Made by a program: the position numbers and the translations under genes | The notes under the pieces: model-generated | Told to the model about the DNA's origin: nothing | Seen by the model: only the letters and a program-made list of their open reading frames with translations | The model's database searches: none | Assembly: GCA_902627055.1 (NCBI GenBank) | Contig: CACOHS010000005.1 | Span: 1 to 64,000, forward strand | Source of the DNA: an uncultured SAR86 cluster bacterium | Lineage (GTDB): Bacteria; Pseudomonadota; Gammaproteobacteria; Magnimaribacterales; D2472 | Reading direction: 5' to 3' | Length of the DNA stretch: 64,000 nt | Shown: positions 45,001 to 54,569 of the stretch, piece after piece | How positions within the stretch are numbered: the first letter of the stretch is position 1 | How the letters are laid out: each line of letters opens with the position of its first letter

Positions 45001-46082
45001 ACATTAAATTTGAAGTGAATAATATCTCCGTCCTTTACCAAATAGTCTTTTCCTTCAAGCCTTAATTTACCATTTTTTTTTGCACCAGATTCTCCATTGA
45101 AATCAATGAAGTCTGAAAATGATATAACTTCAGCTTTAATAAAACCTCTTTCAAAATCTGTATGAATAACACCTGCAGCCTCTGGTGCCAAGGAGTTTTT
45201 TTTAATTGTCCAGGCTCTAGATTCTTTCGGCCCAGAGGTAAAAAATGTTTCTAAATTAAGTAGTTTATAGCCGGCAAGAATAATTTTATTTAGTACAGGC
45301 TCATCCATTTCAAGAAGCTCTAGATATTCTACTTGCTCTTCTTCATCCAGTGTTGCTAGCTCATGCTCAACTTTAATAACAGCTGGAATAATATCAATGT
45401 TATTCATCTCCGCATAATTCTTGAGGTCATCAAGATTATTTCTTGATTTGTCATCAGATAAATTTGCAACTAAAACCATTGGTTTTGTTGAGAGCAAATT
45501 CATGCTTTCAATAAATGTTATTTCTTCTACATTAAAACTATCAAGTTTTGGTAAATTTCCATTTTCCATCATTTTTATTAAATCTTGGATTATTATTTTA
45601 TGTTTTTTTGCATCCTCATCTCCGGATTTAATTAATTTTTCTAATTTTTGATTTCTTTTCTCAAGAACCTCAAGATCAGCAAAAATTAATTCAAGATTAA
45701 TTGTCTCAACATCCTTTAAAGGATTTATAGAACCATCTACATGTACAACATTTTCATCATCAAAACACCTTACAACATGGAGAAGGGCATTCATTTCTCT
45801 AATATTAGACAAGAACGCATTCCCTAAACCCTCTCCATTTGATGCTCCTTTTACTAGCCCAGCAATATCTACAAAACTCATTGTAGTTGGTATAACATTT
45901 TCAGAATTTACAATATTATTTATTTTATTTAGTCTTTTATCAGGAACATTAACAATTCCAAGGTTTGGCTCAATTGTGCAAAAAGGAAAGTTTTCGGCTG
46001 GGATAGAAGATTTAGTTATAGCATTAAATAGTGTAGATTTACCGACATTAGGTAAGCCTAAAATTCCACATTTAAATCCCAT
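44997..46082 (-). CDS. ychF: Redox-regulated ATPase YchF (Obg family)
   Basis: The 361-residue P-loop protein is a ribosome-associated ATPase of the Obg/YchF group. The P-loop is GLPNVGKST, followed by the G2/G3 region with DIAGLVKGAS, a coiled-coil insertion (about 130-170) and a C-terminal TGS domain. The Asn-Leu-Ser-Asp sequence near residue 205 replaces the GTP-specific NKxD motif, consistent with ATP preference. It follows pth with no gap, the usual gammaproteobacterial order. Confidence 0.96.
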   Translation of the reverse strand: MGFKCGILGLPNVGKSTLFNAITKSSIPAENFPFCTIEPNLGIVNVPDKRLNKINNIVNSENVIPTTMSFVDIAGLVKGASNGEGLGNAFLSNIREMNALLHVVRCFDDENVVHVDGSINPLKDVETINLELIFADLEVLEKRNQKLEKLIKSGDEDAKKHKIIIQDLIKMMENGNLPKLDSFNVEEITFIESMNLLSTKPMVLVANLSDDKSRNNLDDLKNYAEMNNIDIIPAVIKVEHELATLDEEEQVEYLELLEMDEPVLNKIILAGYKLLNLETFFTSGPKESRAWTIKKNSLAPEAAGVIHTDFERGFIKAEVISFSDFIDFNGESGAKKNGKLRLEGKDYLVKDGDIIHFKFNV

Positions 46083-46646
46083 TTATTCTGTATGCAGTTT
46101 TAATTGTGCTGCATGAATATCTTTATTACTCAAAAGTTCAATCACATGATTGAACTTATAAAAGCTCTCTATTATTAAATCTTTTTCACTGGGTTTAAAT
46201 TTGCCTAAAACCCAATTGGTAACATCAACTTTATTTCCTGGATGCCCAATGCCCACTCTTAGCCTTGTAAATGATTTGCCTGCATGCGATATGATACTTT
46301 TCAATCCATTATGCCCTCCATGCCCGCCACCAATTTTTAATTTCAGGCTACCAAGTGGTAGGTCTAGGTCATCATGAATAATTATTATTTGCTCAAGACT
46401 GAAATTTTTAGTTTTTAGAATTTTTTTAATTGAATTACCAGATTCATTCACATACTGATTAGGGTATCCCCAAAGAATTTTTTCATCATCAGACAAGCCA
46501 ACAGTAGATTCAATTTTCTTTTTTACCTGAAGATCTAAATTAGTATTAGCTGCGATAATTTTTACCCAATCTTTACCAATGTTATGACGAGTTCCATTAT
46601 ATTTAGTACCGGGATTTCCTAATCCAATAATACAGATATTAGGCAC
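46083..46646 (-). CDS. pth: Peptidyl-tRNA hydrolase
   Basis: The 187-residue enzyme recycles tRNAs from dropped-off peptidyl-tRNA. It has GLGNPGTKYNGTRHNIG with the catalytic His near residue 22, a conserved Asn in PNQYVNESG, and Asp in HDDLDLPLG. Length is normal. The start is GTG 46646. It is encoded between rplY and ychF, as in many gammaproteobacteria. Confidence 0.96.
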   Translation of the reverse strand: MPNICIIGLGNPGTKYNGTRHNIGKDWVKIIAANTNLDLQVKKKIESTVGLSDDEKILWGYPNQYVNESGNSIKKILKTKNFSLEQIIIIHDDLDLPLGSLKLKIGGGHGGHNGLKSIISHAGKSFTRLRVGIGHPGNKVDVTNWVLGKFKPSEKDLIIESFYKFNHVIELLSNKDIHAAQLKLHTE

Positions 46647-46660
46647 AGATTTTTTTGAGT

Positions 46661-47374
46661 TTAATCACTTGAATCTGCATCTTCTGATGAGTCGTTACCA
46701 GCATCATCTTGATCTGTTGATGAATCTTCTCCCTCAGCAACTTCGCCTTCTTCTCCTTCTTCACCTTCAGTAAGAATCTCTGGCTCTTCTTCTTCTGCTC
46801 TCGGAGGATTCACAGAAACAATCATCTGGTCATTCTCTTCATCAAAACCAGGGATTTCAGCACCCTCAGGCAAAGTAATGTCTGACAAACGTATTGCTTC
46901 ATTTAGCATTAAGTTTGTAATATCAACCTCAATAGCTTCAGGGATATTGCCAGCTAAACATGAAATTTCTATTTCTGAAATTGCCTTAGCAATAACTCCA
47001 CCATCAATTTTTACACCCTCGCATTCTTCTTCGCCAATAAATCTAAATGGGACAACTACTTTTAATTTTGTTTTGCGTGAAACCCTTTGAAAGTCAGCGT
47101 GAAGAAACTTTCCTTTTACAGGTTCTCTTTGCAGCTGCTTCAGAACAACTTTTTCTTCTTGTCCCTCAAGTAAAATTTTTAAAACCTGAGTATAGAAAAG
47201 CTCGTTTTCAGATGCTTTAGTAAGTTCATTTAACTTAACTTTAATATTTTTAGTTTCTTCTTCATTTCCATAGATTATCGCTGGAACCATAGATCCTTCT
47301 CGTCTTATTTCTCTTGTCTTATTTGTTCCAGTCCTTACTCTAAGATCTGCATTTAATATAATTTCGTCTGACAT
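46661..47374 (-). CDS. rplY: 50S ribosomal protein L25/general stress protein Ctc
   Basis: The 237-residue protein is the long TL5/Ctc form of L25, which binds 5S rRNA. It has an N-terminal L25 domain (about 1-95), a TL5 C-terminal beta domain (about 100-190) and an extra tail of about 45 residues composed almost wholly of Glu, Asp, Ser and Gly. I use ATG 47374 (MSDEIIL), with AAGG before it, not TTG 47377. The acidic tail is common in such proteins and of unknown role. It lies between prs and pth. Confidence 0.94.
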   Translation of the reverse strand: MSDEIILNADLRVRTGTNKTREIRREGSMVPAIIYGNEEETKNIKVKLNELTKASENELFYTQVLKILLEGQEEKVVLKQLQREPVKGKFLHADFQRVSRKTKLKVVVPFRFIGEEECEGVKIDGGVIAKAISEIEISCLAGNIPEAIEVDITNLMLNEAIRLSDITLPEGAEIPGFDEENDQMIVSVNPPRAEEEEPEILTEGEEGEEGEVAEGEDSSTDQDDAGNDSSEDADSSD

Positions 47375-47397
47375 CAAGCTTACCTTTTAATTAATTC

Positions 47398-48357
47398 TTA
47401 CAAAAATAGAGCGCTTAGTGACTCTTCATTGTTTAATCTTCTAATGCACTCCGCAATTGTTGGGGCAAGAGAAATGACGCGTATTTTACTGCATTTTTCT
47501 GCTTCTGTGGACAAAGAAATTGAATTGGTTACAACTAATTCATCTATGGCAGAATCAGAAATTCTTTCAATAGCTGGCCCAGATAATACTGGATGAGTGA
47601 TATATGCTTTAACCTTTGCAGCACCAGCATCTTTTAGAGCCTTAGCTGCATTGCATAAGGTGCCTGCTGTATCAATTATATCGTCAGGCACAATACAGCT
47701 TTTTCCCTTAACGTCTCCAATGATATTCATAACCTCAGATTCATTTGGAGAAGCTCTTCTTTTATCAATAATTGCTAGATCAGATTCATCTAGAAACTTT
47801 GCCAATGCCCTCGCTCTTACGACACCACCTACATCAGGAGAAACGACAAGTATCTGCTCATCTTTAGCGGTTTTAGACTTAATATCATCATGCATGATTT
47901 TTGTTGCGTAAACATTATCAGCAGGCATATCAAAAAAACCTTGGATAGATTCAGAATGGAGGTCTACCGTTAAAACTCTATCAACACCTACAGAATTCAA
48001 CATGTCTGCAATTACTTTTGCACTTATTGGAACTCTTGCTGATCTTACTCTTCTGTCTTGGCGCGCATAGCCATAGTAGGGCAGTATTGCTGTAATTCTT
48101 GAAGCAGATGAGCGTTTCAAAGCATCCGTAATTAACATTAATTCCATTAAATTTGCATTAGAAGGAGAGCACGTTGATTGAATGATGTATGCTTCATGCC
48201 CTCGTACATTTTCCAAAACCTCAACTTTAATTTCTCCGTCTGAAAATTTATCTAAATCAATATCACCTAGTTTTATGCCTAGAATTTCTGCCACTTCTTC
48301 AGACAAAGCTTTTGATGCTGAGCCTGAGAAAATTCCTACTGTTTGTTTATTAATCAT
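47398..48357 (-). CDS. prs: Ribose-phosphate pyrophosphokinase
   Basis: The 319-residue enzyme makes PRPP from ribose 5-phosphate and ATP for nucleotides, histidine and tryptophan. Motifs include the ATP-site [11 protein letters not shown], the signature [14 protein letters not shown], the [12 protein letters not shown] flexible-loop region and the PRPP-binding [10 protein letters not shown]. Length is normal. It follows tRNA-Gln by 12 bases and is probably co-transcribed with ispE and the tRNA. Confidence 0.97.
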   Translation of the reverse strand: MINKQTVGIFSGSASKALSEEVAEILGIKLGDIDLDKFSDGEIKVEVLENVRGHEAYIIQSTCSPSNANLMELMLITDALKRSSASRITAILPYYGYARQDRRVRSARVPISAKVIADMLNSVGVDRVLTVDLHSESIQGFFDMPADNVYATKIMHDDIKSKTAKDEQILVVSPDVGGVVRARALAKFLDESDLAIIDKRRASPNESEVMNIIGDVKGKSCIVPDDIIDTAGTLCNAAKALKDAGAAKVKAYITHPVLSGPAIERISDSAIDELVVTNSISLSTEAEKCSKIRVISLAPTIAECIRRLNNEESLSALFL

Positions 48358-48369
48358 TTATCTTATTAT

Positions 48370-48444
48370 TGGCTGGGGTGGCTGGATTCGAACCAGCGCA
48401 TGACGGGATCAAAACCCGTTGCCTTACCGCTTGGCCACACCCCA
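48370..48444 (-). tRNA. tRNA-Gln (anticodon TTG)
   Basis: On the minus strand a 75-base tRNA with acceptor TGGGGTG/CACCCCA, anticodon stem ACGGG/CCCGT with loop TTTTGAT (anticodon TTG), a T-arm with GGTTCGAATCC, discriminator G and encoded CCA, all as in bacterial tRNA-Gln. Its first base directly follows the ispE stop codon with no spacer, so it must be cut out of an ispE-tRNA-prs transcript. Confidence 0.96.
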
Positions 48445-49272
48445 TTATGTTAAGTAATTCAATAATGGTGAACATTGTAAAGGTTCACAAAAAGAGTGTC
48501 TCCATTTACTGGGAATTTTTTTTAAAGTTTTTTTAATTTCACTCTTATTTTCGTATATAAAAAACATTGTGGAGCCAGTTCCAGACAATCTTAGTGAGCA
48601 AAGGTCGTTTAATTGATTGAAACTTTCTTTAATATCTTGATTATTTTGAAGAAATAAAGGTAGGAATGAGTTTTCTTCATTTTTTAGGATCCTCTTTTGA
48701 GCATCTTTACTTAATCTATCCCATTGACGAAATAATTCTTTTGTTGAGGAATGAATTTGAGGAAATAATAATAAATATTTTTTAGACGAGCTTTTTGCTT
48801 CAATTAAAACATCACCAGTGCCAGATGCATGAGCATTTTTTCCAAAGATAAAGAAAGGAACATCTGCACCCACTTCTTTTCCAATTTTTGTTAAATCCTT
48901 CGATGAAAGACCAAGTTCAAACAATGCATTGACACCAATTAGAGCCCCAGCAGCATTTGAACTTCCTCCACCTAGCCCACCTCCAAGAGGAATATTTTTC
49001 TTAATGGTAATATTACAAAAAATCTTTCTTCCAATATAATTTGATAGCTCATTAATAGCTTGATAGACAATATTTTTTTCATCATTTATTAATGAGCCAA
49101 TATTTGTTGATACAGTCATCAAACTAGAGTTTGTTTTTTCAATTTCCATCTCATCAAACAAATTAATAAGTTGAAATTGTGAATCTATCTCATGCATTCC
49201 ATTATTTTTTTTCTTTAAAACAGAAAGATTTAAATTCAACTTTGCTGGACAAGCTATCGTTATCTTATTCAC
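48445..49272 (-). CDS. ispE: 4-diphosphocytidyl-2-C-methyl-D-erythritol kinase
   Basis: The 275-residue GHMP kinase catalyses the fourth step of the non-mevalonate isoprenoid pathway. The glycine-rich ATP loop PLGGGLGGGSSNAAG (about residues 93-107) and the N-terminal PAKLNLNL substrate-site motif are clear, with the LSGTGSTMF motif near the end. It starts with GTG, overlaps lolB by 8 bases and abuts tRNA-Gln. The lolB-ispE-tRNA-Gln-prs order is typical of gammaproteobacteria such as Pseudomonas. Confidence 0.95.
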   Translation of the reverse strand: MNKITIACPAKLNLNLSVLKKKNNGMHEIDSQFQLINLFDEMEIEKTNSSLMTVSTNIGSLINDEKNIVYQAINELSNYIGRKIFCNITIKKNIPLGGGLGGGSSNAAGALIGVNALFELGLSSKDLTKIGKEVGADVPFFIFGKNAHASGTGDVLIEAKSSSKKYLLLFPQIHSSTKELFRQWDRLSKDAQKRILKNEENSFLPLFLQNNQDIKESFNQLNDLCSLRLSGTGSTMFFIYENKSEIKKTLKKIPSKWRHSFCEPLQCSPLLNYLT

Positions 49273-49735
49273 GTTTTAAAATTCCATTTATTGAAAAAAC
49301 ATCATTATCAATTAAAAACATTGAAAATGTTTCTGGTCCCTCATATTCGCATTTTAATTCAATATAGTTTTTGGTAATTTTAAATTCATTATTATCAATA
49401 TCTAAATAATTGAAGCATGAATTAAAAAAATAAGAGTATTCATTTTTATTAAAATTATTTAACAAAGTTAAATAACTGCTATCAATTTCTTGATCAATGA
49501 TTATTCCATTATTTTGGCTAAATTTTATCTTTAGAAGATTCCCTAAAATTGGCTTACTAACCTGTATAATAATATGCTCTGAAAATACATTTATTTTAAC
49601 AATGAATTTAGATACTAGGTTATTTTGTGAAAGCTTAAACTTACCTATGTAGCTTTTTTCAGGATTAGTTAATTGAGATATTGATGAGCATGAACTTAAA
49701 AGTACCACAAACCACACTAGGATAATTTTTGTCAT
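49265..49735 (-). CDS. lolB: Outer-membrane lipoprotein LolB (diverged)
   Basis: A 156-residue lipoprotein with a short basic start (MTK), a hydrophobic core and the lipobox LLSSC. LolB receives lipoproteins from LolA and inserts them in the outer membrane. Sequence identity to known LolB looks low and the protein is about 50 residues shorter than in E. coli, so the call rests heavily on position between ispE and hemA, where lolB is found across the class. I use ATG 49735; an upstream frame would add seven poorly matching residues inside hemA. Confidence 0.7.
   Translation of the reverse strand: MTKIILVWFVVLLSSCSSISQLTNPEKSYIGKFKLSQNNLVSKFIVKINVFSEHIIIQVSKPILGNLLKIKFSQNNGIIIDQEIDSSYLTLLNNFNKNEYSYFFNSCFNYLDIDNNEFKITKNYIELKCEYEGPETFSMFLIDNDVFSINGILKRE
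49721..49726 (+). promoter_or_regulatory. Candidate -10 element of hemA
   Basis: GATAAT matches five of six -10 bases and lies inside the lolB coding region on the other strand. Transcription 7-8 bases on would begin at the hemA ATG (49734), giving a leaderless message. The -35 is weak. Confidence 0.4.
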
Positions 49736-50948
49736 GGAATTACAGCTATTTGGCATAAATCATAAGACTTCTAAGTTATCTGAAAGAGAGCTATTTATTA
49801 TAAATGACTCTAATCAAGATGACTTTATAAATTTTTTTAAGGAGGAATTTGGTCATTTTGTAGAATCTTTTTTTGCGCTTTCCACATGCAACAGAACTGA
49901 AGTTTATTATTTTGGAGAGCCTGGAACTTCTATTTCCATAGCCCAAAAGACTCTTGAATTTTTAGGTTGCGATGGCATTGTCCGGGATGGCTTATATTTT
50001 TTCGAAAACGAAGCAGCTATTGAACATATGTGTTGTGTTGCAAGTGGCTTAGATTCTCAAGTCCTAGGAGAGCAAGAAATATTAGGACAATTTAAGAAAT
50101 CAGTCCAAAACTATACGAAACTTGGATTTTTAAATAATCAACTTCTCAGAGTAACTGACGAAATCATATCGATAGCTAAAGCAGCCAGAACCCAAACAAA
50201 GGTTGGTCATAATCCGTTGTCTGTTTCAGGCCTATCATTAAAAATTGTTCAGGAGATTTTTGAGGATCCAACAAAGCAAAAACTAACAATAGTGGGTGCT
50301 GGTCAGATGGCAATGAACGTCATTGAAAATTTTTATGAAAATGGAATAAAAAATATACAAGCAGTCAATAGATCAAAAAAGTTCTTGCAAATTAATGACT
50401 CATTTAGCCTTGTAACTAGTAATTTATTAAAACTTGGAACACTTATAGAAACAACAGATATTCTAGTGACATCTGTGAATTCACCACTGCCTATTATCGG
50501 GAAAGGCCTCATCGAAGATGCAATGAAGTTGAGAGCGAATAAACCAATGCTGCTAATTGATTTGGGTGTGCCTCGAAATGTAGAGGACCAAGTACGAGAT
50601 CTTGAATATGCATACCTTTTTACAATAGAGGATATAGAGCTTGTTACCCAAGAAAATTTAGATGAACGATCTGTTGAGGCTCTTAAAGCAATGCAAATAA
50701 TAAAAGAACGCATTAACTTATTCATCCATGATCGATTTAAAAGACAATATCGAAATGAAGCTTATGAAGCCCTTAAGATAATATCTTTGTCACTCAATCA
50801 ACAAGATTATTTTGAGTTATTGAGATCTGATGATCCTTGTAAGTTTTTGCAAAAAATAGATGGAGTATCTGCTGATCATTTAAATCAAATTTCAGCACTA
50901 AATTCTCATGCAATATTTTCTATGCTAAAGGAAATAAGAAGTGCTTGA
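49734..50948 (+). CDS. hemA: Glutamyl-tRNA reductase
   Basis: The 404-residue enzyme reduces glutamyl-tRNA-Glu to glutamate semialdehyde, the first step of C5 haem synthesis. The N-terminal GINHKTS motif, catalytic Cys52 in STCNRTEVYY, the SGLDSQVLGEQEILGQ segment, an NADPH-binding VGAGQMA motif and the C-terminal dimerisation helices are all seen. The start ATG overlaps the lolB start ATG on the opposite strand, so its promoter must lie inside lolB. It overlaps prfA by 8 bases, as part of hemA-prfA-prmC. Confidence 0.97.
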   Translation: MELQLFGINHKTSKLSERELFIINDSNQDDFINFFKEEFGHFVESFFALSTCNRTEVYYFGEPGTSISIAQKTLEFLGCDGIVRDGLYFFENEAAIEHMCCVASGLDSQVLGEQEILGQFKKSVQNYTKLGFLNNQLLRVTDEIISIAKAARTQTKVGHNPLSVSGLSLKIVQEIFEDPTKQKLTIVGAGQMAMNVIENFYENGIKNIQAVNRSKKFLQINDSFSLVTSNLLKLGTLIETTDILVTSVNSPLPIIGKGLIEDAMKLRANKPMLLIDLGVPRNVEDQVRDLEYAYLFTIEDIELVTQENLDERSVEALKAMQIIKERINLFIHDRFKRQYRNEAYEALKIISLSLNQQDYFELLRSDDPCKFLQKIDGVSADHLNQISALNSHAIFSMLKEIRSA

Positions 50949-52029
50949 AGAGTCTATTATAAATAAATTAGAAAGTTTACGATTAAGATCAATAGAAATC
51001 AGTGATGCCATTGCAAAAGAGGGCGCCACTGATGATATGGCTTTATACACTCAGTTGAATAAAGAATACGCTGAAATTATCCCTATTGTCGATTTATTTA
51101 AATCATTAAGCGATGTTGAGTTAGATCTATCTGGCGCACAAGAACTCTTAGATTCTGGAGATTCAGAATTAGTAGAGTTAGCAAAAAATGAGATAAATAC
51201 TAATCAAGAGAAAATCACAGAACTTGAAAAAAATATTAAATTTATGCTTTTACCTAAAGATAAGGCTGATGATGGTGCCGCTTATCTTGAAATAAGAGCT
51301 GGAGCAGGTGGTGATGAGGCTGCTATCTTTGCTGCAGATTTATTTAGAATGTACTCTCGATTATCTGAGCGCCAAGGCTGGAAATTTGAAATTGTAAATA
51401 CTAAACATTCAGAACCCAGCGGTATAAAAGAAGCTGTTGTTAAGATAAACGGACAAGGAGTTTTTAAGTTCCTTAAATTTGAATCTGGAGTGCATCGAGT
51501 CCAACGAGTTCCAGAGACTGAATCTCAAGGAAGAATTCATACTTCAACGGTTACAGTTGCAATTTTACCCGAGGTTGATGAGGTGCAAGATGTAGAGATA
51601 GATAAAAGCGATTTAAGAGTAGACACTTACAGGGCATCCGGCGCAGGAGGCCAGCATGTCAATAAAACTGATTCCGCAGTACGATTAACTCACATTCCAA
51701 CTGGTGTTGTTGTAGAGTGCCAAGACGATAGATCTCAACATAAAAATAAAGCTAAAGCTATGGCTTTGTTAGCTGCAAAATTAAAGCAAAACGAGATTGA
51801 TGAGCAGCAAAATACTATTGCAAGTGAAAGAAAAATTTTAGTTGGCACTGGCGATAGAAGCGAAAAGATAAGAACATATAATTTTCCTCAAGGGAGGATA
51901 ACTGATCATAGGATTAAATTAACCCAGCATAATTTAGATCAGGTCATGGATGGTGATATGATTTCAATTTGCCAAGCTTTGATTACAGAAAATCAATTGG
52001 CTCAACTTTCTAGTTTAGAACAATCTTAA
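50941..52029 (+). CDS. prfA: Peptide chain release factor 1
   Basis: The 362-residue class I release factor reads UAA and UAG. The GAGGDEAAIFAADL region, the PxT codon-recognition tripeptide (here PET, in HRVQRVPETESQGRIHTS) and the catalytic GGQ (236-238, GAGGQHVNKT) are present. Length is normal. It begins with GTG 50941 inside hemA and is followed by prmC, the enzyme that methylates the GGQ glutamine. Confidence 0.97.
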   Translation: MLEESIINKLESLRLRSIEISDAIAKEGATDDMALYTQLNKEYAEIIPIVDLFKSLSDVELDLSGAQELLDSGDSELVELAKNEINTNQEKITELEKNIKFMLLPKDKADDGAAYLEIRAGAGGDEAAIFAADLFRMYSRLSERQGWKFEIVNTKHSEPSGIKEAVVKINGQGVFKFLKFESGVHRVQRVPETESQGRIHTSTVTVAILPEVDEVQDVEIDKSDLRVDTYRASGAGGQHVNKTDSAVRLTHIPTGVVVECQDDRSQHKNKAKAMALLAAKLKQNEIDEQQNTIASERKILVGTGDRSEKIRTYNFPQGRITDHRIKLTQHNLDQVMDGDMISICQALITENQLAQLSSLEQS

Positions 52030-52032
52030 TAA

Positions 52033-52854
52033 TTGAACCAAACATTAAAATCATATTTTGCACTTGCCAAATCAAATACTCATACTCATGAGTTTATAGT
52101 CCGAGATTTTGAGTTTTTTTTAAAATCTTTAGGAATTAATGATGTAATTATCAAGCTTGAAGATAATTTTGATTTATCAAAAGAACAGATAAAAAAAATA
52201 GAAACTTTTTTTACATCTTATCTAGATGGATTACCAATTGATTATATTTTAAATGAATCGATATTTTATGGATTTAAATTTTTTGTGGATTCGAGAGTGC
52301 TTATTCCTCGTCCAGAGACAGAGCTAATCATAGATTATATTTTGGATTTAAAATTAACGAAAAGGTCAAAGATTGTAGAGGTTGGTACAGGATCCGGTTG
52401 TATTGCATTAACGTTAGCTATGCTTAGGCCAGAAATCAAGATCATCGCCTCAGATATTTCAAACTCTGCTTTGGAAGTAGCCGAGGCAAATAAAAAATTA
52501 CATAAAGTTAGCAATGTCTCATTAGTACATTCTAATTGGATGTCTTTTGTAATGGAGAATTCTTTAGATTTAGTTATTTCTAATCCACCATACTTGAAGT
52601 TAAGCGACTGTCATCTTAAAAATTTAACTCATGAGCCTTTGGTAGCTTTAACTTCAAAAAATGGATCTCAAAGCTTTATTGATATTGCCCATCAAGCAAG
52701 ATTTGCCTTAAAACCTGGTGGAATAATTATCTTTGAACATGGTTATTCGCAAGCAGGAGAGGTTGCCGAAATTTTACAAGAGCAAGATTTTCACAGTATT
52801 GTTTCAAATCAAGATTATCAAGGTCTGGATAGATATACCCATGCATGTAAATAA
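52033..52854 (+). CDS. prmC: Release factor glutamine N5-methyltransferase PrmC
   Basis: The 273-residue SAM-dependent enzyme methylates the glutamine of the release-factor GGQ motif. The SAM loop is EVGTGSGCIAL, and the substrate-binding NPPY is at residues 184-187. An N-terminal helical domain contains the PIDYIL segment, with LIPRPETE following. It starts at TTG 52033, 3 bases after prfA, its substrate gene. The 97 AT-rich bases after it show no clear terminator. Confidence 0.95.
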   Translation: MNQTLKSYFALAKSNTHTHEFIVRDFEFFLKSLGINDVIIKLEDNFDLSKEQIKKIETFFTSYLDGLPIDYILNESIFYGFKFFVDSRVLIPRPETELIIDYILDLKLTKRSKIVEVGTGSGCIALTLAMLRPEIKIIASDISNSALEVAEANKKLHKVSNVSLVHSNWMSFVMENSLDLVISNPPYLKLSDCHLKNLTHEPLVALTSKNGSQSFIDIAHQARFALKPGGIIIFEHGYSQAGEVAEILQEQDFHSIVSNQDYQGLDRYTHACK

Positions 52855-52951
52855 TAATATTTTCATATGATAAGATTTACGATTATAAAATTACAATAAA
52901 ATAAAATTGTATTTTTGAAAAAAATTTATTTTTAATACAGGGGTTAATTTA

Positions 52952-54568
52952 ATGAAAGGCAATATGATGAATTGGGATTTAACAATCCCGCAGGCAATTT
53001 TACATGCTGAAAAATATAATTTTGATGGTAAATTAGTTTCACGCGAATTGGACGGCACAATAAATTCAACTACATATGGTGAGTCAATCAGACGCTCAAA
53101 AAAGCTTGCTAATGCTCTTACAAAACTTGGTGTGAATGCTCATGATCGAGTTGCAACAATAGCTTGGAATAACAGTAGACACTTTGAAACCTATTTTGCA
53201 GTGTCTGGGATGGGAGCCATCTTGCATACCCTCAACCCGAGATATTCTCCTGATCAACTAATATACATACTTAATCATGCTGAGGATGAGGTTTTAATTG
53301 TTGATCCTTCATTTATTCCTTTGGTTGAGAGTGTTCAAGATAAATTAGATACTGTAAGAAAGATAATTATTGCCTCATCAAAAGATAAGATTCCTGAAAA
53401 TAAATTACAAAATTCACTAAGCTATGAAGAATTAATTCAAGATGAGTCAGATCAATTTGATTGGCCTAAAGTGGATGAAAATGATGCCGCTTCTTTATGT
53501 TATACCTCAGGTACCACAGGCAATCCAAAGGGCGTATTATATTCACATAGGTCAACTATTTTGCATGCAACTTCAATCTCTGGAGGTCTTGGATTCAATT
53601 CTTCCAGCTCAGTATTGCCTGTAGTGCCTATGTTTCACGTAAATGCTTGGGGCGTGCCTTATTGTGCATTAATAAGTGGAATGACCTTAGTTCTTCCTGG
53701 GCATGCTCTTGATGGAGAGTCTTTATATGAACTTGTGAAACAGGAGTCGGTTGATTCAATGTTAGGTGTTCCTACAGTTTGGCTTGGATTATTGCAGTAT
53801 CTTGAGGAAAAAGGACTCAAGCTAGATACAGTTGATCAAGTTTTGGTTGGCGGCTCTGCAGCACCATATGCAATGATTAAGGCATTTGATGAACAGCATG
53901 ATGCATTTTTAACTCATGGATGGGGAATGACTGAAATGAGTCCACTCGGAACTATTAATTCTCCAACAAAGAAAACCATGAATCTTCCAAAAGAAGATCG
54001 ATATCAGCTGCAAACCAAGCAAGGCTATCCTTTATTTGGTGTAGAGATTAAGACAGTTGATGATGAAGATAATGAACTTCCAAGAGATGGAGAGGCTAGT
54101 GGTGCTCTCAAGGTAAAGGGACCATGGATAATGCATACATACTTTAAAGCAGATGGCCCTGCAGTTGATAATGAGGGTTGGTTTGATACTGGTGATGTTG
54201 CAACAATTCATCCCGATGGTTGTATGCAAATCGTTGATAGAGCAAAGGATGTCATCAAAACTGGAGGTGAATGGATTAGCTCAATAGATTTAGAAAATGC
54301 AGCGCTGACTCATGAAAACGTACTTGAAGCATGTGTTGTCGGAGTTCCTCATCCAAAATGGGATGAAAGACCGTTATTATTTCTAATTACAAAAGATGGC
54401 AATGAAATGGATAAGGACGAGATCAATAATTTTCTCTTAGAAAAAGTAGTCAAATGGTGGTTACCAGATGATATTATTTTTGTAGAAGAACTTCCGCATG
54501 GAGCAACTGGAAAATTACAAAAGGTTGAATTGAGAGATGAGTACAAAGATCATTTAATGGAGAAATAA
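52952..54568 (+). CDS. Fatty acid--CoA ligase (AMP-binding, AlkK-like)
   Basis: A 538-residue adenylate-forming enzyme that activates carboxylic acids, probably medium- to long-chain fatty acids, as acyl-CoA. The P-loop is [11 protein letters not shown] (184-194), followed by the GWGMTEMSP motif (A5), the WFDTGDVA motif (A7) with an Arg in DRAKD, and a C-terminal catalytic Lys in GATGKLQK. The N-terminus resembles AlkK-type ligases. AGGGG 8 bases before ATG 52952 supports this start over ATGs at 52964 and 52967. It is followed by a MaoC gene after one base. Confidence 0.88.
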   Translation: MKGNMMNWDLTIPQAILHAEKYNFDGKLVSRELDGTINSTTYGESIRRSKKLANALTKLGVNAHDRVATIAWNNSRHFETYFAVSGMGAILHTLNPRYSPDQLIYILNHAEDEVLIVDPSFIPLVESVQDKLDTVRKIIIASSKDKIPENKLQNSLSYEELIQDESDQFDWPKVDENDAASLCYTSGTTGNPKGVLYSHRSTILHATSISGGLGFNSSSSVLPVVPMFHVNAWGVPYCALISGMTLVLPGHALDGESLYELVKQESVDSMLGVPTVWLGLLQYLEEKGLKLDTVDQVLVGGSAAPYAMIKAFDEQHDAFLTHGWGMTEMSPLGTINSPTKKTMNLPKEDRYQLQTKQGYPLFGVEIKTVDDEDNELPRDGEASGALKVKGPWIMHTYFKADGPAVDNEGWFDTGDVATIHPDGCMQIVDRAKDVIKTGGEWISSIDLENAALTHENVLEACVVGVPHPKWDERPLLFLITKDGNEMDKDEINNFLLEKVVKWWLPDDIIFVEELPHGATGKLQKVELRDEYKDHLMEK

Positions 54569-54569
54569 A

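Noticed and set aside
48182-48403. Small open frame on the plus strand over the prs start and tRNA-Gln
   Set aside because: It is a shadow of prs and the tRNA with no ribosome-binding site or recognisable product.
51541-51549. PET in place of PAT in the release factor 1 tripeptide
   Set aside because: The family pattern is P-x-T and other bacterial RF1 proteins carry PET, so this is not evidence for altered stop-codon reading.
52855-52951. Possible terminator or promoter after prmC
   Set aside because: The only inverted repeat (ACAAT/ATTGT) is short and AT-only, and candidate -35/-10 pairs have wrong spacing.
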